A DNA stretch of 64,000 nt from an uncultured Bacilli bacterium (GCA_934098525.1 CAKONZ010000004.1:69261-133260), one strand, 5' to 3'. Positions 54,274 to 62,773 are shown, counted from the first letter of the stretch. Notes: generated from the sequence alone by a model not told the origin. Program-made: numbers and translations.

Positions 54274-55830
54274 ATGCCAAGTAAAAATAATATAAAACTC
54301 TTATTATCAAATATGACAAATGACATGAATTCTAATGTAAAAAAGATCAAAAATGTATTTAAAAGTCTAGATTATAAAGATGAAGATAATCAATCTATAT
54401 TACATATTTTAGCAGATGATAAATATGATGAAGAAAAATGTTTTCTTGCTATTAAATCATTATTACAAAAAGGCTTAAGTCCTAATTTAGAAGCAGATTA
54501 TAATTATAATTTTATTCAAACTGCCTTATATACTGGATATAGTGAAAAATTCATTTTAAATATTATTAATGAAGCATTAAAATATAATTTAAATATTAAC
54601 CATGTTGATAGCGATAAAGATACTATTATGCATACTGCAATATACAGTGATGATTATTTGGATGAAATTGAAGGAATTTATGATCTCTTATGTTCTAATG
54701 GTTATGATAGTACTAAAGTTTGTTGCGAAGGAAGAAATTTATTAGAAGCTATGATTTTTCAAAAACAATATTCTAAAAAACAAATAGAAAGTTTTAGAAA
54801 AAAATTTGAAGTTAGGTATTCTAATATACTAAAAAATAATCAACCTAAAAAAATTAACGTACAAGTAAATCCCGTTGTTACCGTGAATAAAACACTATCT
54901 GATAAATATATTTTAGAACTTGAAAAATATGGAACGGTATTAAATAAAAAAAATTATATATCATCCCCAACTATTGGAAGAGAAAAAGAATTAAAAAATC
55001 TTATTGTTACTTTAGCTCAAGATAAAAAAAGCCCATTAATAGTGGGAGAATCAGGCGTTGGTAAAACTGCACTAGTAGATGAACTTGCCTATAGGATAAA
55101 AACAAAACAAGTACCTAAGTTTTTACAAGATAAAATAATTCTAGAGATTAATCCAAGTGATATAGTTGCAGGATGTAAATATGTTGGAATGTTTGAAAAT
55201 AACATGACTAAATTAATGGAATTATGTAAAAAATTAGATGTAATAGTATTTATTGATGAAATCCATACAATATATGGTATTGGTGCAACAGAAAGTCAAA
55301 ATAACGATATGGCATCTATGTTAAAATATTATATAGATAGATCTAGTTTAAAAGTAATTGGTACAACAACTGATGAAGAATATCAAAATTTCTTTAGTAA
55401 TAATTCCTTGAAAAGAAGATTTGAAAAAGTAACTGTAAAAGAACCTACTGAGGATATTTTATATCAAATAGTCGATAAAGTAATTGAAGATTATATGAAA
55501 AATAGAATATCTTTTGAAAACGAAAATATAAAAAGTATGATAATAGATATTATATTAAACGCTACTGAAAAAAGTAATAGAATATATAACGATGTTGTTA
55601 ATAATCCCGATCTAGCTATATCTATTATTGACAAAGCATTTGCCTTTGCAAGATTTTATGATAGTGAATTTATTACAGCAGAACACTTTATTGAAGGATT
55701 TGAATATTGTGATAGAATCTATGAATTTGCAAGAAAGCAGGCAATAACAAATTTAAAAAATCTAGATACAAGTATATCTAATCCAGTACAAAGAGTATTA
55801 AAAATAGATTTCAATAAATTTAGAAAATAG
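54274..55830 (+). CDS. Ankyrin-like plus single Clp-type AAA+ ATPase
   Basis: 518 residues. The first ~190 contain ankyrin-like helical repeats (QSILHILADDK, FIQTALYTGYSEKF, TIMHTAIYSDDY, NLLEAMIFQKQY). A single AAA+ module like ClpA/ClpB D1 follows: IGREKELKNLI, Walker A GESGVGKT (about 257-264), the D1 block EINPSDIVAGCKYVGMFE, Walker B VIVFIDEIHTIYG, sensor IGTTTDEEYQNF and arginine finger LKRRFEKV. No second AAA domain, N-domain or ClpP tripod is present, so it is not a protease unfoldase of the usual sort. A GGGGGAT ribosome site precedes the ATG. The partner gene follows 24 bases later. Confidence 0.82.
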   Translation: MPSKNNIKLLLSNMTNDMNSNVKKIKNVFKSLDYKDEDNQSILHILADDKYDEEKCFLAIKSLLQKGLSPNLEADYNYNFIQTALYTGYSEKFILNIINEALKYNLNINHVDSDKDTIMHTAIYSDDYLDEIEGIYDLLCSNGYDSTKVCCEGRNLLEAMIFQKQYSKKQIESFRKKFEVRYSNILKNNQPKKINVQVNPVVTVNKTLSDKYILELEKYGTVLNKKNYISSPTIGREKELKNLIVTLAQDKKSPLIVGESGVGKTALVDELAYRIKTKQVPKFLQDKIILEINPSDIVAGCKYVGMFENNMTKLMELCKKLDVIVFIDEIHTIYGIGATESQNNDMASMLKYYIDRSSLKVIGTTTDEEYQNFFSNNSLKRRFEKVTVKEPTEDILYQIVDKVIEDYMKNRISFENENIKSMIIDIILNATEKSNRIYNDVVNNPDLAISIIDKAFAFARFYDSEFITAEHFIEGFEYCDRIYEFARKQAITNLKNLDTSISNPVQRVLKIDFNKFRK

Positions 55831-55854
55831 AAAACAAAGGAGGAAAATAATATC

Positions 55855-58776
55855 ATGCCAGAATTAACCATTGAAGAAACCAAGCAATTACTTGAACAAA
55901 TCAAAAAAAATTCAACATGGATTTTATTAAATGTTAGTAAAGAAAATGAAGAAAAAGCACTTAAAGACTGCAATGAATACATTAAAACTGGTAATAAAGA
56001 TATTAATAATATGATTCCTCTTTCTATCTATTATATTATTAGTAAATTAACAGAAGAAAAACAAATAACATTTTTAAAAGAAAACTTTAAATATATTAAA
56101 GAACATGATGAAGAAATATTTTTATATACAATGACTTCTCCTGCCTCTTTATCATATTTTCTTTCTTATAACGTACTAAAAGAATTAAGAAATTTTGATG
56201 TTGATATATTTAAAAAAATTATAAGTAACAATCCCGAAAATCTATTTCATGGATTTAGCCAGCAAGATTACTATAGTTTTTATACTGAGTTTCATAGCGA
56301 ATTAATGGATTTAGAAGATAGAGAATTTATTAATGGGTTAGATTTTCATAATAGGTTTTGTTATGATAATACTAATATAGATAATATAGATAATGTTTTA
56401 AAATTACAAAAACTCTACAATAAAGAATTTATGGATTATCTTTTAGATAAATACATAGATAAAATTAACAATTTCAAACCAAGACATCTTTTAATATTTA
56501 TAAGTTATATTGAAGATATAGAAACATATAAAGAATTTGTAAATAATCATTATGATAAATTAAATATGGCTTTAAGTGAAATTGATGAATATAGTTTAGA
56601 AGTTTATCTAAGTGAAACAAATGAAACAAAACAAGAAATTCTAATATTTAATTTTTTAAAAACCAAAATTAAAAAACAAAATATAAAGAAAATAATATAT
56701 AATATTAATCCCAATATAATTATAAATTTATATAATCAAAATAAAGAAATATTCGATGTATTAACTATAAATGATTGGATTAATGTCTGCTCTAAACCAA
56801 AAACCTTTAATGATGATTTTAAAAATATATTAGATACTTTTGAAATAGATAATATAGAAAAAATATTTGATATAAGACTTAATAATTGGTCTAAAATTGA
56901 TGTATCAGCACTTGGATATATTGAAACAAAATATAGAAATAATATAAAACCAAAAGGTGTATTAAAAGAAATAGATGAAACAACTTCAATCTTTTCAAAA
57001 AAATATTTAGATAATTTAAGTGAACTAAAAAAAATGTTTAAAGAAAATAACATTTCAAAAAATGATAGAAGATATAAACAACACTTATCTAATTTCATAT
57101 TATTTTTAAAAACCAAAAAAATTATAAATAATATTGAAGGAAACAATTTCAAAGAAATAGAAAAACTATTTTATAAAATTGTTATGGGAAAACCAATTGC
57201 AATATTATATCAATTATCTAGTATTGAAGAAATAACTATATTTAATAGATTAGGTAAAATTAATTTTAAAGTAGATGATTTTACAGTAGAACAATTAAAA
57301 AATTATAATGTTAAACAACATAAACAATTATGTAAGAAATTTAAAAACAACAATTGGTATTTTAGTTATAAACAGTTGATCTTAAAATTAATGTTTATAG
57401 TTGGTTTTAATAATGCAAAATCTCTATTAGAAATAGATGATACATTACCTGTATTAGAACATTTAGTAGGTAATGTTAATGTTAAAAATGTTTTTTTAGA
57501 TGAAAAACATAATCCAATAATAAATACTAAGTTAATGAATTTGTTATTTAGTGACAAAGAACATTCTAAAATAAAAGAAATGTTATCTAACAAAGATAAT
57601 GATTTATATAAATACTTTCCAAGAATATTTAATGAGTGGAAAACAATTGTCATAAATAACAAAGATAAATCACTAAAAACAATAATAGATTTCTTAAAAA
57701 GTGATGAAATATCATTATCACCTAAATATTATCGTTTAGAAGGATTATTCAAATTTATTGGATGCAGTAATAAAAATGTGAATGAAACCTTATTATTACA
57801 CAATCAAATGCTAAATAGAATAAGTTCAACAATACCAAGAATTAAAGGTACTAAAAATGAATATTCTTATGAAATATTAAGATTAGATGATACAAAAGCC
57901 TTAATTATAGGTAATAAAACAGATTGTTGCTTTACTGTATTAGGTCATGGCTATTCTTGTTTAAAACATTCTTTAACAAATAATAATGGTAGAATATTAG
58001 TAGTAAAAAAAGATAACGAAATTTTAGCACATAGTTGGATATGGAGAAATGGAGATTTATTATGTTTAGATAATATTGAAATTTCTAAAAAGATAAACTC
58101 AGTAGATTTCTTTGATATATATCTACAAATTGCAGATGAATTAATAAAAACTTCATATCAATCAGAAGGAATAGAAAATTGTATTAAAAATATAACTATT
58201 GGATTTACAAACTTTGATAAAGAAATAAAAGGTATCAAAGAATATCCTTGCTTAATATCAAAAACTTGTAATTTTGAATATAAAGATTTTAAAAATAGAT
58301 TAGGAAAAAATAGAAAATTTGTTGATAATTTACCACAACCCCTTGAATATGTTGGATATTCTGATTCAAAGGATGTACAATATTTAATCAAAGGAAATGG
58401 TATATTTAATTTAGGTCAAAGTTATTTTACATACCAAGATGAAAGAAAAGATATTATGCATTATTTAGAGGATGAATCTTATAAAGAAAATTATATAGAA
58501 ACTATGAATAAGAAAGTTAATGCTTTAAGATATATAAAAGCAGAACAAAATAATACTTTAGAGTCATTTAAAGTAATAGATGTAAAAGATTTAAAAGAGG
58601 TTTATTGTAATGATGACTGGTATATTATAAATTATACCAATGAAGATATCGAAACATTTAATAATTCTTTAGATGAAAGAGCTAATACCGAAATAAATCA
58701 ACTTTATTTAAAACATCCAAAAACTTTAAAAAGAGTAATCAATAAAAATAAAAAAATCACACAAAAGTGTGAATAA
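55855..58776 (+). CDS. Large 973-residue partner of the AAA+ protein, PcfJ/GNAT-like C-terminal region
   Basis: No export signal. Residues 1 to about 650 are all-helical, Asn/Lys/Ile/Leu-rich and repeat-like. From about 655 to 800 a compact domain appears: YEILRLDDTKALIIGNKTDC, a CC pair, then GHGYSCLKHSL, GRILVVKKDNEILAHSWIWR and LLCLDNIEIS. I recall this pattern (TDCC-x-G-G-C, then A-x-S-W-x-W-R, then D-N-I-E) in uncharacterised bacterial and phage proteins with a GNAT-like prediction. It is in an operon with the ankyrin-AAA+ gene (AGGAGG at 24 bases). Function is not known; a partner or effector activated by the ATPase is a hypothesis. Confidence 0.72.
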   Translation: MPELTIEETKQLLEQIKKNSTWILLNVSKENEEKALKDCNEYIKTGNKDINNMIPLSIYYIISKLTEEKQITFLKENFKYIKEHDEEIFLYTMTSPASLSYFLSYNVLKELRNFDVDIFKKIISNNPENLFHGFSQQDYYSFYTEFHSELMDLEDREFINGLDFHNRFCYDNTNIDNIDNVLKLQKLYNKEFMDYLLDKYIDKINNFKPRHLLIFISYIEDIETYKEFVNNHYDKLNMALSEIDEYSLEVYLSETNETKQEILIFNFLKTKIKKQNIKKIIYNINPNIIINLYNQNKEIFDVLTINDWINVCSKPKTFNDDFKNILDTFEIDNIEKIFDIRLNNWSKIDVSALGYIETKYRNNIKPKGVLKEIDETTSIFSKKYLDNLSELKKMFKENNISKNDRRYKQHLSNFILFLKTKKIINNIEGNNFKEIEKLFYKIVMGKPIAILYQLSSIEEITIFNRLGKINFKVDDFTVEQLKNYNVKQHKQLCKKFKNNNWYFSYKQLILKLMFIVGFNNAKSLLEIDDTLPVLEHLVGNVNVKNVFLDEKHNPIINTKLMNLLFSDKEHSKIKEMLSNKDNDLYKYFPRIFNEWKTIVINNKDKSLKTIIDFLKSDEISLSPKYYRLEGLFKFIGCSNKNVNETLLLHNQMLNRISSTIPRIKGTKNEYSYEILRLDDTKALIIGNKTDCCFTVLGHGYSCLKHSLTNNNGRILVVKKDNEILAHSWIWRNGDLLCLDNIEISKKINSVDFFDIYLQIADELIKTSYQSEGIENCIKNITIGFTNFDKEIKGIKEYPCLISKTCNFEYKDFKNRLGKNRKFVDNLPQPLEYVGYSDSKDVQYLIKGNGIFNLGQSYFTYQDERKDIMHYLEDESYKENYIETMNKKVNALRYIKAEQNNTLESFKVIDVKDLKEVYCNDDWYIINYTNEDIETFNNSLDERANTEINQLYLKHPKTLKRVINKNKKITQKCE

Positions 58777-58829
58777 CTATCTAAATAAAACAATAAATAA
58801 ATATAATAATATATACTTTTATAATCTTA

Positions 58830-59261
58830 TTAAATTTTATCCAATAACCAATTTAATGATTTATTTGTAATTTTTGCAATTTCTATTATAAATAATGTTG
58901 ATACTGTAGATTTTCCTGATTCATAAGCACTAATAACTGAATGTGTTGTATTTAATTTTGAAGCAAGTTTTTCCTGCGTGTAGTTAATGGATTTTCTTGC
59001 TTCTTTTATTTTTTTACCTAATTTAATCCTATCAATTTCTACTTTATTAAATTCAATATATTTGTCATTTGATAAATCCACTAAATAATCAATATTTATA
59101 TTATACACATTTGATATTTTATTTAAATAATATAGTGGTATTGTATTTTTATTTATTTCCCACAATGAATATGCCGTTCTTGTACATCCTAAAACTTTCG
59201 AAATATCTTTTTGTGTTATTTCCAATTCTTCTCTTATATTTTTAATTTTTTCAGTATTCAA
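58830..59261 (-). CDS. Double XRE-type repressor
   Basis: About 143 residues with two HTH_3 domains in tandem: first EKIKNIREELEITQKDISKVL with CTRTAYSLWEINK; second GKKIKEARKSINYTQEKLAS with TTHSVISAYESGK. No dimerisation tail. The start is uncertain; I chose TTG 59261, because AGGTGAT stands at the same distance as in der. GTG 59270 and ATG 59267 are alternatives. It is divergent from the next membrane operon over an operator-like palindrome. Confidence 0.85.
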   Translation of the reverse strand: MNTEKIKNIREELEITQKDISKVLGCTRTAYSLWEINKNTIPLYYLNKISNVYNINIDYLVDLSNDKYIEFNKVEIDRIKLGKKIKEARKSINYTQEKLASKLNTTHSVISAYESGKSTVSTLFIIEIAKITNKSLNWLLDKI

Positions 59262-59301
59262 AATCATCACCTAAGAAAATTATTTCATTTTTGCTTCTAA
59301 T

Positions 59302-59343
59302 TTCGACAAAATGCTATTCATAGCGACAAAAATATGATATAAT
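59302..59343 (+). promoter_or_regulatory. Operator-promoter region between the XRE repressor and a membrane operon
   Basis: The sequence TTCGACAAAATGCTATTCATAGCGACAAAAA holds a GCTAT-tc-ATAGC palindrome flanked by two direct CGACAAAA repeats. A TATAAT -10 box for the rightward operon lies 15 bases on. The palindrome covers the expected -35, so binding would block it. Confidence 0.7.
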
Positions 59344-59366
59344 TTACAAGAAAGGAGTTGAATATA

Positions 59367-59870
59367 ATGGAGCAAAAGAGAAAAATAATATTACCAATTA
59401 AAGTTATTATTATCGGATGCATAATTGGGTTAGTAATCGCAGGTGTTGGATTATTTAAACAAATTGATTCTAAAAGAATTAATAAAGAAAGAGCTAATGC
59501 CGCATTAAAACAATCTCAAGCTGCAATAGATGCTGCAAATGCAAGATTAAAGGAAATTGAAGAAGAATATTATCCTTTAAAAGAACAATATGAAAAAAAA
59601 CAACAAGAGTGTGATGCAATGGATATGAGAGATTCAGATTGGTTTGCAAAAAAATCTAAATGTCAAAGAGAATCAAGCGAATTAGAATCAAAAATGAGTT
59701 CTTTAGAGATGGAAGATATGGAAATTAAAAATAATGATTATACTGCTTACTACCAAAAAGTTGAACCAATGTCTTATCAAATATTTTATATAATTGGTGC
59801 ATCAATTGCAGGTTTAGCTTTAATAGGAGCATTTATTATATACCTAGTTAAAGGTAAAAAAAGTTATTAA
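59367..59870 (+). CDS. Membrane protein with coiled coil, two spans
   Basis: About 167 residues with membrane segments at about 9-30 and 135-158. Between them lies a long extracytoplasmic coiled coil (RANAALKQSQAAIDAANARL, KEIEEEYYPLKEQYEKKQQE) with two Cys (CDAMD, KCQRES). AAAGGAG precedes the ATG at 59367. First gene of an operon under the XRE repressor. No family was recognised; the layout resembles stress-induced membrane spacers or phage-shock-like proteins. Confidence 0.68.
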   Translation: MEQKRKIILPIKVIIIGCIIGLVIAGVGLFKQIDSKRINKERANAALKQSQAAIDAANARLKEIEEEYYPLKEQYEKKQQECDAMDMRDSDWFAKKSKCQRESSELESKMSSLEMEDMEIKNNDYTAYYQKVEPMSYQIFYIIGASIAGLALIGAFIIYLVKGKKSY

Positions 59871-59921
59871 TAATAAAAAAGTAATTGATAAATCTTTTAC
59901 TTTTTAGAAAGGATGTTAAGA

Positions 59922-60431
59922 ATGAATAATCAAAAATTATTGAGTGAAGAAAAGTATCAACAAAATAATGCAAAAGTAAAAAAAGTTGGTAAAATACTAT
60001 TAACTATTGGAATTATTACATTAGTTATAAGCTTCATATTTATAATCATAGGATTTATGACTGCTGGTAATAGTGTTTCAAATGCAATTAATGATTTTAA
60101 TTATATAGATCAAGATGCAGTAATTAATGAAGCCAAAGATGCTTTTAATAGTACAACAGATACAGCAAAGGGAATGTTTGGTAGTGTTGGTTTATTTGCT
60201 TTAGGTGGTTTTTTAAACTTTATTGGTTTTGCATTAACAATTGCAGGTGGTGTTGTAATGTTTATAGCACATAGAAGAGAAATAACAGCATATACTACCC
60301 AACAAGTTATGCCTGTTGCACAAGAAGGTATAGAAAAAATAACTCCAACAGTTGCAAATGCTGCAGGTTCAATTGCTCAAAGTATTAGTAAAGGTGTACA
60401 AGAAGGTAAAAACGAAGCAGGAAATAAGTAA
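59922..60431 (+). CDS. Two-span membrane protein, unknown
   Basis: About 169 residues, with membrane segments at about 20-45 and 90-115. An outer loop (SNAINDFNYIDQDAVINEAK) separates them, and a C-terminal cytoplasmic region reads PVAQEGIEKITPTVANAAGS. The Gly/Ala-rich second span resembles TRAP-like channel or holin-like segments, but without family evidence. AAAGGA precedes the ATG at 59922. Second gene of the operon. Confidence 0.65.
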   Translation: MNNQKLLSEEKYQQNNAKVKKVGKILLTIGIITLVISFIFIIIGFMTAGNSVSNAINDFNYIDQDAVINEAKDAFNSTTDTAKGMFGSVGLFALGGFLNFIGFALTIAGGVVMFIAHRREITAYTTQQVMPVAQEGIEKITPTVANAAGSIAQSISKGVQEGKNEAGNK

Positions 60432-60443
60432 GGAGGTAGTATT

Positions 60444-60590
60444 ATGTTTAGAAATGATAGTAATTCTTCATTTGGGCATTCATCAATAAGTCATAATTCA
60501 GATGGTAAAACAAGTCATAACACGACAATAGGGCATACAACCATAAGCCATAATTCAGATGACTATGTTACACATACTTTTACAAATTAA
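60444..60590 (+). CDS. 48-residue Ser/His/Asn-rich micro-protein with internal repeat
   Basis: Starts with a perfect AAGGAGGTAGT site, 12 bases after the previous stop, and ends just before a terminator. The protein repeats the unit FGHSSISHNSDGKTSHNTT, and IGHTTISHNSDDYVTHTF, so a 20-residue unit with the core G-H-x-x-I-S-H-N-S-D is duplicated. The His/Ser pattern could bind metal or fold as a beta-repeat. It is the third gene of the repressor-controlled operon. Confidence 0.72.
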   Translation: MFRNDSNSSFGHSSISHNSDGKTSHNTTIGHTTISHNSDDYVTHTFTN

Positions 60591-60615
60591 AAAGAAGAGC
60601 AAAAATGCTCTTTTT
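60591..60615 (+). terminator. Terminator of the XRE-controlled operon
   Basis: AAGAGC-aaaaat-GCTCTT followed by T6. From here to 60806 no gene is visible, only AT-rich promoter-like sequence. Confidence 0.8.
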
Positions 60616-60806
60616 TGACACTTATACTTATACATATAACATATTTATTAATTTTATTAGCTAAACAAAATTTAAATTTTTACTAAATTTGTAATTTTTC
60701 TTTCTAAAAATATTATTTATGAAATATCTATGAAAATATATAAAGTTTTCAAATTAAATGATATAATTTACTTAAAAATACAAACAAATTTCAGGAGGCT
60801 GATAAA

Positions 60807-61511
60807 ATGAAAAAACCAATTATTGGGATAATAGGGAAGGTTCAACCACAATATGGAGAAGATATTTGGCATAGGATTGATGAAGTTGATGAATTAAGAT
60901 ATTTAGTTATAAAAAATGGTGGTATAGCCATAATGTTATTACCAACAGAAGAAACTTTAAAATTTAATGATAATGATATCAAAGACAATACAGTTTTAAG
61001 CACTGAAGAAAAAAATGAATTATACAGACAAATAGATTTATGTGATGGATTCATATTACAAGGTGGCTTATATAGTGCAAATTATGAAATAGAAATGGCA
61101 AAAAGAATTATAGAATTAGATAAACCACTTATTGGAATTTGTGCAGGCTTTAATAATATTTTAAGAGCATTAGGAACAGATGTAATTGAAGACAAAACAA
61201 AAAGTCATGATATATATAACAAAGATTATAGACATGAAATATCTATAATTAAAGGAACAAAATTATATGATTTAATAAACAAAGAAAAATACTATGTAAA
61301 TAGTATTCACAGTATGATAGCGCCTCTTGAAAATGTTGAAAAGTATGCTAAAGTATCAGCCATATCATATGATAATTTAGTTGAATGCTTCGAATTAGAT
61401 AATAAAAAATTCATAATGGGAATAAAATGGCATCCAGAACTAATGTTAGAAGATGAATTTCCAAATAAATTATTTAAAGAGTTTATTTCAAAATGTAACA
61501 ATGAGATTTAA
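60807..61511 (+). CDS. Class I glutamine amidotransferase-like hydrolase (peptidase C26 / PuuD-like)
   Basis: 234 residues. N-terminal KPIIGIIGKVQ, nucleophile Cys in PLIGICAGFNNILRALG, catalytic His/Glu in MGIKWHPELML, and YYVNSIHSM before it, all as in gamma-glutamyl-gamma-aminobutyrate hydrolases. It likely cleaves a gamma-glutamyl amide. The nucleophile elbow is GICAGF, not the more frequent GICRGM. AGGAGGCTG precedes the ATG. Its 3' neighbour is decayed. Confidence 0.85.
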   Translation: MKKPIIGIIGKVQPQYGEDIWHRIDEVDELRYLVIKNGGIAIMLLPTEETLKFNDNDIKDNTVLSTEEKNELYRQIDLCDGFILQGGLYSANYEIEMAKRIIELDKPLIGICAGFNNILRALGTDVIEDKTKSHDIYNKDYRHEISIIKGTKLYDLINKEKYYVNSIHSMIAPLENVEKYAKVSAISYDNLVECFELDNKKFIMGIKWHPELMLEDEFPNKLFKEFISKCNNEI

Positions 61512-61526
61512 CTAATACTAAATCAC

Positions 61527-61690
61527 TTTATTGCAAAAGAAGAAACTGAAACAACGTTTAGATTATATGAAGAGTTTAGTGAAATGTATTAAAGACTAAT
61601 GGATTCTTTAGAAACTTAAGATGAAATTGAACTATTTTATAAGATAAGAAAATAGGCTAAATGTTTAAAAAATTGTAAAAAATATCAAAT
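61527..61690 (+). pseudogene. Decayed ORF with three in-frame stops
   Basis: In one frame the sequence reads NHFIAKEETETTFRLYEEFS, then EMY-stop-RLMDSLET-stop-DEIELFYKIRK-stop-AKCLKN, with protein-like composition throughout. The three stops are TAA, TAA and TAG, each one C-to-T change from a Gln codon. The source gene is not recognised. Confidence 0.4.
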
Positions 61691-61729
61691 TTAATTGTTA
61701 ATGTGTTAAAACAATGTAGAGGTGTTAGA

Positions 61730-62149
61730 ATGAAAAAATATAATGTAATAGTGGTTTTTGAAAAAGACTTAAATAGAACTTTAATGTGTAAAAGGACGAA
61801 AGAACCTTACAAAGGAATGTTTAATTTAGTTGGTGGAAAAATTGATAAAGAAAATGATGGATTAAATGAAGCGTATAGAGAATTGCGGGAAGAAACAAAT
61901 ATTAACTGTGGTGATATTTCCTTGATTCATTTTATGAATATTGAATATGTTACTATGGGTAAATCAATTGAAGTATATTATGGTATATTGAATAAAGATG
62001 TATGCTTAGTTGAAGAAGTTAATAAACTTGAATGGGTTGATATAAACGATAACTTTTTTGATGTGAATAAATATGCTGGAGAAGGTAATATAGGACACAT
62101 AATTGAGGAGATAAAAATCGAGTTGAATAATAAAAACATTAATTTATAA
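61730..62149 (+). CDS. NUDIX hydrolase
   Basis: About 139 residues with the Nudix box GGKIDKENDGLNEAYRELREETNI (G-x5-E-x7-REUXEEXGU pattern with a slightly shifted spacing). MKKYNVIVVFEKDLNRTLMCK precedes it, where an MCKR may bind base or phosphate. It probably removes or hydrolyses a damaged or surplus nucleoside diphosphate derivative. GAGGTGTT precedes the ATG at 61730. Confidence 0.88.
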   Translation: MKKYNVIVVFEKDLNRTLMCKRTKEPYKGMFNLVGGKIDKENDGLNEAYRELREETNINCGDISLIHFMNIEYVTMGKSIEVYYGILNKDVCLVEEVNKLEWVDINDNFFDVNKYAGEGNIGHIIEEIKIELNNKNINL

Positions 62150-62193
62150 CTTTTGATTTTGTTTCATATTTAATTTCAACAGGATATGTGATA

Positions 62194-62255
62194 AGCACCT
62201 CTAATAAGTTAAAACCCTTACTTCATAAGGCTTAACACTTATTTAAAGAGGTGTA
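62194..62255. repeat. Nested inverted repeat (cruciform-like)
   Basis: GCACCTCTAATAAGT at the left is matched by ACTTATTTAAAGAGGTG at the right, and inside it CCTTA-cttca-TAAGG forms a second hairpin. No T-run at its end. No gene was seen in 62150-62260. Confidence 0.65.
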
Positions 62256-62351
62256 AATCTATTTCCGCACTTGCGAAAATGAGTATAATGATATGCAAAA
62301 GATATGCATTTTATATTTAGTATACTTATTTAATAAGGAAAAAAATGATAT

Positions 62352-62379
62352 GCACTTATATAAAAATAGGTGCTTTTTT
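62352..62379 (+). terminator. Terminator-like hairpin
   Basis: GCACTTAT-ataaaa-ATAGGTGC with T6. With the TATAAT at 62284 it could end a short (~85 nt) transcript; no protein is apparent between. Confidence 0.6.
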
Positions 62380-62402
62380 CATATTAAAATTGCTTTAAAT
62401 TC

Positions 62403-62567
62403 TTATTCTATGTTTTCATTTTTATTATTAATTTCTTTGTCATTTTCCAACAATAAAATAGAGTGTTTTTCTTTAATAACTTTTGGTAAGAATTCCTTTA
62501 TAGTTTCTTTATCATTATTAAAATACTCCATTAATTGTGGTAGTAAATATTTAAAAAAATAATTCAT
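62403..62567 (-). CDS. Small hypothetical protein (54 residues) behind a G8 tract
   Basis: MNYFFKYLLPQLMEYFNNDK then a Lys/Glu/Asn-rich tail ending NNKNENIE. On the minus strand GGGGGGGG stands 8 bases before the ATG and can act as the ribosome site. It may be the rest of a longer protein, or a leaderless start. No family was recognised. Its antisense reading is less protein-like (Phe/Ser-rich, repetitive). Confidence 0.45.
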   Translation of the reverse strand: MNYFFKYLLPQLMEYFNNDKETIKEFLPKVIKEKHSILLLENDKEINNKNENIE

Positions 62568-62597
62568 TTATATATCCCCCCCCTTATATTCTTTGAA
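62567..62597 (-). promoter_or_regulatory. G8 tract within a promoter-like or ribosome-site position
   Basis: On the minus strand TTCAAA, 17 bases containing eight G (complement of 62576-62583), then TATATA. The G8 is also correctly placed as a ribosome site for the 54-residue ORF. Confidence 0.45.
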
Positions 62598-62632
62598 TTA
62601 AAAAAATTGAAGTATTAATTTATCCTCAATTT

Positions 62633-62773
62633 CTAATATAGTAAATTAGTTTTATTAAACTTAATTATATGACCGTTTACAAATCTAATACTTAAATTTT
62701 TAAAACTAGTTTTAATTTTTATTTTATCTATTACTTCACAAGGAAAAGTTAAAGTTTCTATGGTCGTTTTCAT
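62633..62773 (-). CDS. Small hypothetical protein, 46 residues
   Basis: Starts MKTTIETLTFPCEVIDKIKI and ends FNKTNLLY; compact and strand-rich, with one Cys. AAAGGATGG lies 9-10 bases before the ATG. No family was recognised. It lies 65 bases before the next minus-strand ORF, so the two might be co-transcribed. Confidence 0.4.
   Translation of the reverse strand: MKTTIETLTFPCEVIDKIKIKTSFKNLSIRFVNGHIIKFNKTNLLY

Noticed and set aside
62293..62562. An 89-codon plus-strand ORF opposite the 54-residue minus ORF
   Set aside because: Phe/Ser/Leu-rich antisense-like composition, no ribosome site, and it runs over a terminator hairpin (62352-62379).
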